Source: Streptomyces sp. NBC_01689 (lineage in GTDB: Bacteria > Actinomycetota > Actinomycetes > Streptomycetales > Streptomycetaceae). From it: 64,000 nt of DNA. The position numbers and the translations under genes are program-made. This document shows positions 42,278-50,797 of this stretch, in pieces. The stretch spans positions 6,076,001-6,140,000 of the forward strand of contig NZ_CP109592.1 of the NCBI RefSeq assembly GCF_036250675.1, read 5' to 3'. Within the stretch, counting starts at the first letter, position 1; each line of letters begins with the position of its first letter. The notes under the pieces are model-generated. The model worked only from the letters and a program-made list of their open reading frames with translations. It did no database searches and had not been told where the DNA came from.

Positions 42278-44184
42278 CGCTCACGCTCCCCGAGGGAGAC
42301 CCGCGGGGTCCGGCCGTCGTCCGCCCACGCGGCCGGCAGGCCCGGCCCGGACGGCGGCACGGGCGGGGGAGCGGTCCCCACGGGCGGGACCGGGGGCCTG
42401 CGTCGGGCCCGGCGCAGCGTCCACTGCCAGGCGGCGATCGGCGAGGCCGTGATCAGCAGGGCGAGGCAGGCCCAGGTGATCATCGCGGGGTGGGCGTGCC
42501 CGAGCAGGAGCCCGGCGACGATCGATCCGGCGAAGACCACGACGAAGGACAGATGGATGCGGAAGGTCCCGAACAGCGTGTCCGGGCTCGCCGAATCGCC
42601 CTTGGGGGTCACCACGAACCCGCTCCTGCGGCGCAGCACGGCGTCGGTCAGCGAGCGGGCGTAGACCGGTGCGGAGAGCGCCGACATGATCATGCCGGCG
42701 ACGCCGCCTGAGCCCTCGGGTTCGTGCGGGGAGACGTTGTGCCGGCGGTTCCACACGTACAGGCCGATCTGCAGCGCGGAGGCGTTGCCGTACAGCATCA
42801 GCCAGACCGTCGGGTCGATGTTCACGCCCGAGGCGCCCAGGCCGAGGAAGAGCGTGCAACTCAGGGCCGCGAGGATCCAGTTGAGGGCCGACATCGGATA
42901 GAAGATGATCATCATGGTGTAGTTGAGGAGCTTGCCGGGCGGCAGTGAGTAGAAGCCCTTCCAGTACTGCTTGAGGATCGTCTCGTAGGTGCCCCGCGAC
43001 CAGCGCAGCTGCTGGGTGAAGAAGTCCGTCCAGGCGTTCGGGCCCTCGCCGACCGCGAGCACGTCCGGGGTGTACACCGAGCGCCACTTGCGTCCCGTCG
43101 CCGGATTGCGGTGGCGGTGCATCTCGAATCCGGTCGCCATGTCCTCGGTGATCGAGTCGTACAGTCCGCCGATCTGCCGCAGCGCGCTGATGCGTACGGC
43201 GTTGGAGGTGCCCACGAACATCGGGGCGCCGTAGCGGTTGCCGGCGCGCTGGATCAGCGCGTGGAAGAGGAACTGCTGGGACTCCGCGGCCTTGGTGATG
43301 GGGTTGTCGTAGTTGCCGTACACCTGCGGGCCGATCACGAAGCCGACGTCCGGGTCGCGGAAGAAGCCGAGCATCCGTTCCAGGTAGTTGGGCAACGGCA
43401 CGTGGTCGGTGTCGACGGAGGCGAAGAAGTCGTAGGTGTCGCCGTGCGCCTCCAGCCAGGCGTTGTAGTTGCCGTGTTTCGTCCTCGCCCGGTGCGGTCC
43501 CGTGGGCCGGTTCCACCGGGCGACGCCCTTGCGGGAGAAGTGGTGCACGCCCAGCCGCCGGCAGACCTCCTTCACGTCGGGGTCGTCGCCCTCGTCGAGG
43601 AGCCAGACGTGCAGCAGGCCCCGGTGACGCAGCCGGACGGCGGCCTCCAGGGTCTTCGTCACCATGGCGAGCGGCTCCTTGCCGGGCACGAAGGAGGTGA
43701 GGAAGGCCACTCTGGTGCCGGTCTCGGGCACCACCGGGACCGGGTCGCGGGCGACCAGCGTGGCATGCGCGTTCGAGAGCACGTTCATGCACCGGAAGAG
43801 CTCGATCAGGCCGATCGAGACGAGCATCACGGTGTCGAGCGCCGGCAGGAAGTCGTGTGCCGGGTGGTCGCGTTGGGTCCAGTGCTCGGGCCGGAGCAGC
43901 CAGCCGAGCAGGACGAGCGAGAGCAGCGGCGCGGCGCCCAGCATGAGGGCGGCCCGTACCCGGTGCGGCTCCTGGGACAGCAGGGAGCGGTACCGGACCT
44001 TGTACGGTCTGCCCGGATCGGGCCGTGTGAGCGGCCCCGCGAGCCTGCTGTAGTGCTCGTAGTCGTATCTCGGCAGGGACTTCGTGATCCTGTCGAGGTC
44101 GCCGGTCCGTTGCGACGGCACCCTGGGCCGGGCCGCTCGGGACGCGTCGGAGTCCTGTCGGGCGCCTGTCGGCGTCGACGTCAT
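42274..44184 (-). CDS. cslA: CslA cellulose-synthase-like glycosyltransferase (GT2)
   Basis: A 636-residue membrane glycosyltransferase. Two N-terminal helices (78-97, 112-130) precede the GT-A domain, with DEGD at 197-200, DTD at 258-260, the catalytic TED at 346-348 and QQLRW at 391-395. Several C-terminal helices form the channel. It makes a beta-glucan at hyphal tips in related species. The promoter lies in the 400-base gap towards the tRNA gene. Confidence 0.95.
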   Translation of the reverse strand: MTSTPTGARQDSDASRAARPRVPSQRTGDLDRITKSLPRYDYEHYSRLAGPLTRPDPGRPYKVRYRSLLSQEPHRVRAALMLGAAPLLSLVLLGWLLRPEHWTQRDHPAHDFLPALDTVMLVSIGLIELFRCMNVLSNAHATLVARDPVPVVPETGTRVAFLTSFVPGKEPLAMVTKTLEAAVRLRHRGLLHVWLLDEGDDPDVKEVCRRLGVHHFSRKGVARWNRPTGPHRARTKHGNYNAWLEAHGDTYDFFASVDTDHVPLPNYLERMLGFFRDPDVGFVIGPQVYGNYDNPITKAAESQQFLFHALIQRAGNRYGAPMFVGTSNAVRISALRQIGGLYDSITEDMATGFEMHRHRNPATGRKWRSVYTPDVLAVGEGPNAWTDFFTQQLRWSRGTYETILKQYWKGFYSLPPGKLLNYTMMIIFYPMSALNWILAALSCTLFLGLGASGVNIDPTVWLMLYGNASALQIGLYVWNRRHNVSPHEPEGSGGVAGMIMSALSAPVYARSLTDAVLRRRSGFVVTPKGDSASPDTLFGTFRIHLSFVVVFAGSIVAGLLLGHAHPAMITWACLALLITASPIAAWQWTLRRARRRPPVPPVGTAPPPVPPSGPGLPAAWADDGRTPRVSLGERER

Positions 44185-44544
44185 GAGTCATTCCCCCCAC
44201 ACGCACGGTCGGGTGCGTGTTCGTCGGTTCCTTCCGCCCGGCCGGATCCCCCTGGACCGTCGCGGACGCGTGCCTGTGGGCGGCGTCACCGCTCGGTCCC
44301 CTTCAAGAAGTCCGCGGAAACGCGACCCTCCGGTCGCACAGCGCCCCATGGGCACCTGTTCGTGAACGGGGTCCCCACCCCCACGGACGCAACCGGTCGA
44401 TCCCCCAACTGCCGTGCACCGGCAGTCTCTTGTGCCCCAGGGTTCTATGGCGCCCGCCATGATCGCAAGGCGCGAAACCCACTGTTAATCGGTCATACGA
44501 GCTAATCGGGATATCTGTGCGAAAGTGTGGCGTCTTCGTACGAC
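44185..44544 (-). promoter_or_regulatory. cslA upstream region
   Basis: About 360 bases without a supported gene lie between cslA and the terminator-like stem beside tRNA-Lys. The part at 44480-44520 is AT-richer (TTAATCGGTCATACGAGC) and is the likeliest location of a promoter. No -35/-10 pair is convincing. Confidence 0.35.
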
Positions 44545-44577
44545 GAAGGGCCCCCCGCCGATGGCGGGGGGCCCTTC
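44545..44577 (-). terminator. Stem-loop downstream of tRNA-Lys
   Basis: A 15-bp perfect stem with a GAT loop: GAAGGGCCCCCCGCC pairs with GGCGGGGGGCCCTTC. It lies 7 bases after the tRNA 3' end. Confidence 0.8.
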
Positions 44578-44584
44578 TGTCGGT

Positions 44585-44657
44585 GCGCCGCCAGGGACTC
44601 GAACCCCGGACCCGCTGATTAAGAGTCAGCTGCTCTAACCAACTGAGCTAGCGGCGC
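44585..44657 (-). tRNA. tRNA-Lys (CTT), copy 1
   Basis: 73 bases on the minus strand. The acceptor GCGCCGC pairs with GCGGCGC, the D arm has AGCTCAGTTGGTTAGAGC, the anticodon loop reads ACTCTTAAT with anticodon CTT, and the T loop has GGTTCGAGTCC. The CCA is not encoded. It is identical to the copy at 52854-52926. A conserved block with TAGAGT lies just upstream of the 5' end. Confidence 0.97.
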
Positions 44658-44841
44658 CTGCTGACCCGAGAACTCTACCCGATCCGAACGGGTGCTCCCG
44701 ACCGCGCTGCGGGGCCCGTTCCGTCCACGGGCGGCCCCGTACATCATTCGGACCGTCAACATGCGACACCGGACGACAGTTGAGAAACTGACGAGTGTGC
44801 AGAAAAGCGGAGATTTCTATCTGGAGGGTGAGGGGCGACGC

Positions 44842-46380
44842 ATGGAGACTCCGGTATTCGAGGAATTCGATCCCGCGAGTGACTGCGATTGCCCCGGATG
44901 CGCGCGCGTGCGGCGTTTCCCGACCCCTTCCGCGCTCCCGGGGCCGGCCGCCCGGACGGCGGCGCGCAAGGCCCTCGCGATCGGGGCGGCGGCGGGCGCG
45001 GCCCTGGTCGCGCTCCCGCCGGTGCCCGCCGTCGCCGCCGCGCACGCACCCGCCCGGCCGGGCGATCCTCCAGGTGACGAGCCCGACACGCCGCAGGGCG
45101 GTGAGGCCCCGCTGCACGGTCCGGCCGGCGGCCCGGCGAAGCCGGGGACCGGGGCCGTGGCGCCCGCCACCACCCGTGCGGCGATCATCAACCGGGCGAA
45201 GAAATGGATCACCGCGCAGGTGCCCTACAGCATGTCCGCGTACTGGTCGGACGGATACCGGCAGGACTGTTCCGGATACGTCTCGATGGCCTGGGACCTT
45301 CCCGGGAACGAATGGACGGGCAGTCTCGACACGTTCGGCGTACGCATTTCCCGCGATCAGCTGGAGCCCGGCGACATTCTCCTCTTCCACAATCCGGCGG
45401 ACCCCCAGAACGGTTCGCACGTCGTTCTTTTCGGCGGCTGGACCGACTACACGCACACGTATTACATCGCCTACGAACAGACCCGCCCTAACACCCGCCG
45501 GCAGGCCACTCCGTACGCGTACTGGAGCAACTCGGCCCGCTATGTGCCCTACCGCCACAAGGGGCTGGCCGACGGCACGGGCGGCGCGCAGCCCACGGTG
45601 CCGGGTACCAAGACCCCCTACCCGGGCCGGACCGCCTTCGGCCCCGGCGCGAACAACGCGTACGTCACCCAGCTCGGCCGGCTGCTGGTGGCGCGGGGCG
45701 GCCGCCGCTTCTACACCTCGGGCCCCGGGCCGCGCTGGACGAACGCGGACCGGCGGGCCACCCAGGCGTTCCAGCTGGCCCAGGGCTGGAAGGGAGCGGG
45801 CGCCGACGGGCTGCCGGGGCCGCTGACCTGGTCGTACCTGGTGGAGGGGAAGGGCAAGGACATCCCGCCCGCGGCGGGGACCGCGAGCACGGCCGGTACG
45901 GCGAGTACGGCGAGTACCGCCGGTGCGGCCGGTGCCCTGAGCACCGCCGGTACGGCGAGAACTGCGCGTGCCGCCGGTAAGGCGAGTACCGCGAGTACAG
46001 CCGGAGCCGCCGGTAAGGCGAGTACCGCGAGCACAGCTGGAGCCCCCGGTAGGGCGAGTACAGCCGGAGCCGTGAGTGCCGTGAGTGCCGTGAGGGCGGT
46101 GAGTGTCACGAGCGCGGCGAGTGCCGCGCCGCCCGCCGTGGTCCCCGGCTTCCCGGGCCGCGGGACGTTCCTGCCCGGGTCGCACGACGCGTACGTCACC
46201 CTGCTCGGAAGGCAGCTGGTCAAGAGGGGTTTCGGGGCCTTCTACACGACCGGGCCCGGACCGGACTGGGGCGAGTCGGACCGGCGCGCGGTCGAGGCCT
46301 TCCAGCGGGCGCAGGGCTGGCGGGGCGGGGCCGCGGACGGTTTTCCGGGTCCGGAGACCTGGCGGCGGCTCTTCTCGTGA
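44842..46380 (+). CDS. Secreted NlpC/P60- or CHAP-like protein with two peptidoglycan-binding-like domains
   Basis: A 512-residue exported protein. A short acidic lead and hydrophobic stretch (AARKALAIGAAAGAALVALPPVPAVAAA) form an export signal. Residues ~110-240 are the papain-like fold, with QDCSGYVSMAWDLP (Cys) and GSHVVLFGGW (His). Two similar C-terminal modules (about 255-330 and 430-512) end in AFQLAQGWKGAGADGLPGPLTW and AFQRAQGWRGGAADGFPGPETW. Between them lies an Ala/Ser/Thr/Gly repeat linker, encoded by tandem DNA repeats near 45890-46110. It probably acts on or binds cell wall at the same sites as CslA. Confidence 0.85.
   Translation: METPVFEEFDPASDCDCPGCARVRRFPTPSALPGPAARTAARKALAIGAAAGAALVALPPVPAVAAAHAPARPGDPPGDEPDTPQGGEAPLHGPAGGPAKPGTGAVAPATTRAAIINRAKKWITAQVPYSMSAYWSDGYRQDCSGYVSMAWDLPGNEWTGSLDTFGVRISRDQLEPGDILLFHNPADPQNGSHVVLFGGWTDYTHTYYIAYEQTRPNTRRQATPYAYWSNSARYVPYRHKGLADGTGGAQPTVPGTKTPYPGRTAFGPGANNAYVTQLGRLLVARGGRRFYTSGPGPRWTNADRRATQAFQLAQGWKGAGADGLPGPLTWSYLVEGKGKDIPPAAGTASTAGTASTASTAGAAGALSTAGTARTARAAGKASTASTAGAAGKASTASTAGAPGRASTAGAVSAVSAVRAVSVTSAASAAPPAVVPGFPGRGTFLPGSHDAYVTLLGRQLVKRGFGAFYTTGPGPDWGESDRRAVEAFQRAQGWRGGAADGFPGPETWRRLFS
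45890..46110 (+). repeat. In-frame tandem repeats encoding an Ala/Ser/Thr linker
   Basis: Degenerate units built from GGCGAGTACCGCGAGTAC and GCCGGAGCCGCCGGTAAG recur in frame. The longest recognisable unit is about 45 bases and occurs two to three times. Copy number probably varies between strains. Confidence 0.7.
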
Positions 46381-46520
46381 CCGGCTCACCACGACCGCAC
46401 GGGACCCGCGCGCGGCGCGGGCCGCCCGGCCGGCGCGGGGGTCCCTGACGGAGCATCACGGCCCACGGTCCCGACGCGGGCCGTGAGCGCACGTCCACGC
46501 GCGGAGGCATGGAGGCAGGT

Positions 46521-47711
46521 ATGACGTCGACCACTTCACCCACTCCGGAACCCGAGGAGGGCCCGGAGCACGGCACCGTCCGGTCCGCCCGGCTCATCCA
46601 CAACGAGGCGACCACCGAGATCCCGGTCCACCTGCTCTTCCGGGACGAGGCGGACGCGCTGCCGGTGCCGCTCGCGCCCGACGCCGTGGAGCGGCCGCCG
46701 GACACCACCGTCCCGCTGCGGGCGCGGGCGGAAAAGGGGGAGCGCGAACCGGCACGGACGCGCCGGCCCGCTTCGGGCCGGTCCGCGCGCCCGGTGCCGG
46801 AGGTCGATCCGGCGCTGGTGGAGCGGCCCGCGCGGGTACTGCCCGCGGCGGCGGGTGTGCTGGCCGGGGTCTGCGGGGTGGCCGGCTGCGTCCTCACCAC
46901 CTGGTGGACGGGGACGCTGCCGTCGGCTGCGGGGCACGCGTTCGGGCTGCCGGGACACGCGGGTTCCGGGCTCGGTCCCGCCCAGATGGGGGCGTACGCC
47001 GGAGCGGGCGCGCTCGGTCTCCTCGGCTTCGGCGGTCTGGCCCGCGGCCGGACCGGACGGGCCTGGGTGCTCCGTCTCTTCGGCGGCTACCGCGGCACGG
47101 TGCGGCGCGCCGGCCTGATGTGGATCAACCCGCTGGCGACGCGGCGCCGGGCCGACGTACGGCTGCGCCACTGGCGCAGCGAGCCGATGCCGGTGGTCGA
47201 CGCGAACGGGGTGGCGCTGCGGGTGGTGGTGCTCGTCGTGTGGCGGGTCAAGGACACGGCACGGGCCGTGCTCGGGGTCGAGGACCATGAGACGTATCTG
47301 CGCGAGTGCGTGGAGGCGGCGCTGTCACGGGTGCTCACGCGGTTGCCGGCGGACCTGCCGCCCTCGGTGGTCAAGGACGTGACCCTGCGCAACACCGATG
47401 CCGTCGGCGAGGCGCTGACCGCGCTGGTCGCCGAGGACGCGGCGCCGGTCGGTCTGGAGGTGTTCTCGGCGCAGCCGACCCGGATCGAGTACGCGCCCGA
47501 GGTCGCCGCCGTGATGCAGCGTCACCGGATCGCCGCCCTGGACGCCCGGCACCGGGACTCCGTGCTCGACTCGGTCGTCGACTCCGTCGAGGACACGGTG
47601 ACCCGGCTGACCCTGCGCGGTCTGGTCGAGCTCGACGACTACGAACGCAAGGCGCTGGTGAAGGACCTGACGGTGGCGTTCTGCACCGGGCGCGGGGAGG
47701 GCTCCTCGTGA
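46521..47711 (+). CDS. SPFH/Band 7 domain membrane protein
   Basis: About 396 residues. A disordered N-terminus (1-105) is followed by two transmembrane helices (VLPAAAGVLAGVCGVAGCVL and MGAYAGAGALGLLGFGGLA) and a C-terminal SPFH domain (about 200-390: RRAGLMWINPLATRRRADVRLR, MPVVDANGVALRVVVLVVWRVKD, RYRECVE-like LRECVEAALSRVL). The ATG at 46521 has GGAGG 5 bases upstream; ATG 46509 is less well placed. Flotillin-like proteins organise membrane domains, which would suit its place in a tip-growth locus. Confidence 0.87.
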   Translation: MTSTTSPTPEPEEGPEHGTVRSARLIHNEATTEIPVHLLFRDEADALPVPLAPDAVERPPDTTVPLRARAEKGEREPARTRRPASGRSARPVPEVDPALVERPARVLPAAAGVLAGVCGVAGCVLTTWWTGTLPSAAGHAFGLPGHAGSGLGPAQMGAYAGAGALGLLGFGGLARGRTGRAWVLRLFGGYRGTVRRAGLMWINPLATRRRADVRLRHWRSEPMPVVDANGVALRVVVLVVWRVKDTARAVLGVEDHETYLRECVEAALSRVLTRLPADLPPSVVKDVTLRNTDAVGEALTALVAEDAAPVGLEVFSAQPTRIEYAPEVAAVMQRHRIAALDARHRDSVLDSVVDSVEDTVTRLTLRGLVELDDYERKALVKDLTVAFCTGRGEGSS

Positions 47712-47721
47712 GCGTGTGTGA

Positions 47722-47734
47722 TTGGTCTGGACAT
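47722..47734. promoter_or_regulatory. Weaker DasR-like site upstream of the LPMO gene
   Basis: TTGGTCTGGACAT keeps the TGGTCT half of the dre consensus, with a degenerate second half. It lies 39 bases before the stronger site. Confidence 0.5.
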
Positions 47735-47760
47735 GTTCAAGAAGCCGCAATAATCTGTGA

Positions 47761-47775
47761 CTTGGTCTAGACCTG
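47761..47775. promoter_or_regulatory. DasR-responsive element (dre) upstream of the LPMO gene
   Basis: CTTGGTCTAGACCTG matches the palindromic TGGTCTAGACCA core recognised by the GlcNAc regulator DasR. It lies 56 bases before the LPMO start. DasR represses chitin-use genes in streptomycetes, so induction by chitin or GlcNAc is expected. Confidence 0.8.
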
Positions 47776-47830
47776 AAAAACGCGCGCACGGCTCACGAGA
47801 ACCTCCCCCACGTCCTCCAGGAGCGGCAGC

Positions 47831-48454
47831 ATGCGCATACGCACGCCCAGGAACAACGTCAAGTGGTACGCGGCCCTCGTCGGCCTCGCCACCGCGAGCA
47901 CCTTCGTGCTCGCCACCGGCAGTGCCGGCGCCCACGGCTACACCGATCAGCCCCTCAGCCGGCAGAAGATGTGCGCCGGCGGCGGCACCGTCGCCAACTG
48001 CGGTGACATCCAGTGGGAGCCCCAGAGCGTCGAGGGGCCCAAGGGGTTCCCGGCGGCGGGTCCCGCGGACGGCCGGATCTGTTCCGCGAACCACACCAAC
48101 TTCGGCCAGCTCGACCAGCCCAAGACGCCCTCGGGCGGCGCCTGGCCCACGACCAGGGTCACCGGCGGCCAGAGCTACAGCTTCCGCTGGCAGTTCACGG
48201 CCGTGCACGCCACGACCGACTTCAAGTACTACGTCACCAAGCCCGGCTGGAACCAGAACCACGCGCTCACCCGGGCCGACCTGAACACCACACCGTTCCT
48301 GACGGTGCCCTACAACGGTCAGCGCCCGCCGTCCACCCTCTCCCACTCCGGCACCCTGCCCAGCGGTCTGAGCGGACATCACGTCATCCTCGGCGTGTGG
48401 ACGATCGCCGACACCGCGAACGCGTTCTACTCGTGCGCGGACGTCACGTTCTGA
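47831..48454 (+). CDS. AA10 lytic polysaccharide monooxygenase (LpmP-like)
   Basis: A 207-residue secreted copper enzyme. The signal peptide (1-34) ends in SAGA, leaving His35 as the mature N-terminus; with His126 (FTAVHATTDF) it forms the copper histidine brace. A Phe/Tyr axial residue is likely in the final NAFYSCADVTF. There is no extra binding module. By position near cslA it corresponds to the LPMO implicated in tip-glycan deposition in S. coelicolor; by sequence it belongs to the chitin/cellulose-active AA10 family. Two DasR-type sites lie upstream. Confidence 0.93.
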   Translation: MRIRTPRNNVKWYAALVGLATASTFVLATGSAGAHGYTDQPLSRQKMCAGGGTVANCGDIQWEPQSVEGPKGFPAAGPADGRICSANHTNFGQLDQPKTPSGGAWPTTRVTGGQSYSFRWQFTAVHATTDFKYYVTKPGWNQNHALTRADLNTTPFLTVPYNGQRPPSTLSHSGTLPSGLSGHHVILGVWTIADTANAFYSCADVTF

Positions 48455-48605
48455 GAGTCCCGGACGTACCGATCCGGGACGTGCCGACCCGGATGATCTG
48501 AGCCTCCCTTGAGGCGCCGGTCCACCCCCCACGGGTAGGTTCCACGCACGTCGCCATGACCATGACGGCGTGCGTGGAACCGAACCTGACACACGGGGGT
48601 ATGTC

Positions 48606-49103
48606 ATGGACGTCATCTTCTATGTGGTGCCCGCGCTGATCATGGCCGGGGCGACCTCCATGGCGGTCCTGGTGGTCCGCCGGTCGCTGGACATGCGCCG
48701 GGCGTGGAACAGCGGACTGACCGCGGAGGCGCGCTGTCTGCGCTCGTACGCGACGACCAGCGGCGGCGGTGACACCTCCGTGTCCACGACGCTCCACCAC
48801 GTCTACGAGTTCACGACGCGTGACGGCCGCACGATCCGCTTCGAGGAGGCGAACGGCCCGGCGACGGTCCTCGACGGCGACATCGTCACCGTCCACTACA
48901 GCGCCGACCGCCCGCAGAAGGCGACGGCCCACGCGCCCCGCCGGGGGCTGCTGGCGGCGGGCACGGTCTTCGTCCTGGTCTTCTGCACGGTGGTCGTCCT
49001 CCTCTGCGCGGGCTTCATGGTGGGCTTCCACGCGTTCTCGTCGGCGTGGGACTCGGCCTGGACCGGTCGGGAGGAGTTCGAGGGCGCGCCACTCCCTTTC
49101 TGA
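48606..49103 (+). CDS. DUF3592 membrane protein
   Basis: 165 residues with an N-terminal helix (VIFYVVPALIMAGATSMAVLVV), a ~70-residue soluble domain (GLTAEARCLRSYATTSGG, HHVYEFTTRDGRTIRFEE, DIVTVHYSADRPQKA) and a C-terminal helix (LLAAGTVFVLVFCTVVVLLCAGFMVGF). This is the DUF3592 architecture. Function is unknown. A GGGGG precedes the ATG. Confidence 0.83.
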   Translation: MDVIFYVVPALIMAGATSMAVLVVRRSLDMRRAWNSGLTAEARCLRSYATTSGGGDTSVSTTLHHVYEFTTRDGRTIRFEEANGPATVLDGDIVTVHYSADRPQKATAHAPRRGLLAAGTVFVLVFCTVVVLLCAGFMVGFHAFSSAWDSAWTGREEFEGAPLPF

Positions 49104-49129
49104 CGAGCCGTCAATTATGGTGCGCGTCC

Positions 49130-50797
49130 ATGGGGTTCATGAGGCGCACCGTCGCGGAACTCGTAGCGGAACGGTGGGGCGACCACCGGCCGGGGCTGTG
49201 GTTCGAGGGGCGCGTCCTGAGCCACCACCAGGTGACGGCGGCCGCGGCCGCACGGGCCGCGCTCCTCGCCGAGCTGCTCCCCGCGGGAGCCGAGCCGCAC
49301 CTCGGCGTCCTGCTCGACAACACCCCCGAGTACCCGATGTGGCTGAGCGCAGCCGCGCTCGCCGGTGCCGCCGTCGCCGGGATCAACCCGACCCGCCGCG
49401 GACCGGAACTCGCCCGCGACATCCTGCACACCGAGTGCCGGGTGCTCGTCACCGAGCGGAGTCATCTGCGTCTCCTCGACGGCCTCGAACTGCCCGGTGT
49501 ACGCGTCCTGGTGACCGACACCGAGGAGTACGCCGACCTCCTCGCGGCGTACGAGGGGGCCCGGCCCGAGGCGGCGTCCGTGTCCCCGGGCGACCGCCTG
49601 CTGCTCTACTTCACCTCCGGCTCGACCGGCGCGCCCAAGGCCGCGATCTGCACCCAGGACCGGCTGGCCGCCGCCGGACACTCGCTCGCCGGCCACTTCG
49701 GGGTGCGGCCGGAGGACACCCACTACATCTGCATGCCGATGTTCCACGGCAACGCGGTGATCGCCGACTGGGCGCCCGCGCTGGCCGCGGGCGCCCGAGT
49801 CGCGCTCCGGCGCCGCTTCTCCGCCTCGGGCTTCCTGCCGGACGTACGGGCCTGCGGAGCCACGTACTTCACCTATGTGGGCCGTGCCGTGCAGTACCTG
49901 CTGGCCACGCCCGCCCGCCCCGACGACCGGGACAACCCGCTGCGGACCGGGTTCGGGACCGAGGCGGGCGTGGTCGACGCCGCCGCCTTCGAACAGCGCT
50001 TCGGGGTACGGCTGGTGGAGGGGTACGGCTCCTCGGAGGGCGGAGCGGCCGTCCAGCGCACGCCCGGCACCCCGGCCGGGGCGATCGGGCGGGCGGCGCC
50101 CGGCGACGACCTCGCCGTGGTCGACCCGGAGACCCGCGCCGAATGCCCCGCGGCCGTCTTCGGCCCGGACGGCCGGCTGCTCAACGGGAGCGCGGCGATC
50201 GGGGAACTGGTGAACCGCGGGGCCAGCCCCTTCGAGGGGTACTGGCGCAACCCGGCCGCCGACCTGGCCCGGCGGCGGGACGGCTGGTACTGGACGGGAG
50301 ACCTCTTCTACCGCGACAGCGACGGCTTCCTCTATTTCGCGGGCCGCACGGACGACCGGCTGCGCGTCGACAGCGAGAACCTCGCCGCCGCGATGATCGA
50401 GAACATCCTCGCGCGCTTCCGGGGCGCGGCGGCCGTCGCGGTGTACGCCGTGCCGGACCCGGTGGCGGGGGACCAGGTGATGGCGACGGTGGCGTCGCGC
50501 GACGACGTCCCCTTCGACCCGCGCGCCTTCGCCGCGTTCCTGGCCGTGCAGCCCGACCTGGGGACCAAGATGGCACCCCGCTTCGTACGGATCGTGGAGC
50601 GGATGCCGGTCACCGCCACCAACAAGATCCACCGGGCGGCGCTGCGGCGCGCGGGCTTCCGCTGCGCCGACCCGGTGTGGTGGCGTCCGCCGGGGGAGCG
50701 GGCCTACCGCCGCCTCACGGAGGCCGATGTGCGGGCCCTGCTGGCCGAGTACCGGGCGCGGGGGCGGGAGGACCTCCTGCCGGCGACACGGGGCTGA
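49130..50797 (+). CDS. Acyl-CoA synthetase / AMP-dependent ligase (FadD17-like)
   Basis: A 555-residue adenylate-forming enzyme: LLLYFTSGSTGAPKAAICT is the P-loop, YGSSEGG is motif A5, YWTGDLFYRDSDGFLYFAGRTDDRLR contains A7/A8, and TATNKIHRAAL carries the catalytic Lys. It activates a carboxylic acid, probably a fatty acid, to acyl-CoA. ATG 49130 or 49139 could be the start, with no strong ribosome binding site. No beta-oxidation genes are next to it. Confidence 0.88.
   Translation: MGFMRRTVAELVAERWGDHRPGLWFEGRVLSHHQVTAAAAARAALLAELLPAGAEPHLGVLLDNTPEYPMWLSAAALAGAAVAGINPTRRGPELARDILHTECRVLVTERSHLRLLDGLELPGVRVLVTDTEEYADLLAAYEGARPEAASVSPGDRLLLYFTSGSTGAPKAAICTQDRLAAAGHSLAGHFGVRPEDTHYICMPMFHGNAVIADWAPALAAGARVALRRRFSASGFLPDVRACGATYFTYVGRAVQYLLATPARPDDRDNPLRTGFGTEAGVVDAAAFEQRFGVRLVEGYGSSEGGAAVQRTPGTPAGAIGRAAPGDDLAVVDPETRAECPAAVFGPDGRLLNGSAAIGELVNRGASPFEGYWRNPAADLARRRDGWYWTGDLFYRDSDGFLYFAGRTDDRLRVDSENLAAAMIENILARFRGAAAVAVYAVPDPVAGDQVMATVASRDDVPFDPRAFAAFLAVQPDLGTKMAPRFVRIVERMPVTATNKIHRAALRRAGFRCADPVWWRPPGERAYRRLTEADVRALLAEYRARGREDLLPATRG

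Noticed and set aside
39033..42284. 1083-codon minus-strand frame over the GH6 and glxA region
   Set aside because: Out of frame with GlxA and antisense to GH6; the product has no recognisable domain.
44585..44657. tRNA-Lys as an attachment site of an integrated element
   Set aside because: No integrase gene or partial tRNA duplicate is adjacent. The interval between the two tRNA copies contains conserved core genes.
45890..46110. Possible CRISPR-like array
   Set aside because: The repeats are in-frame, contiguous and degenerate with no spacers. They encode a protein linker.
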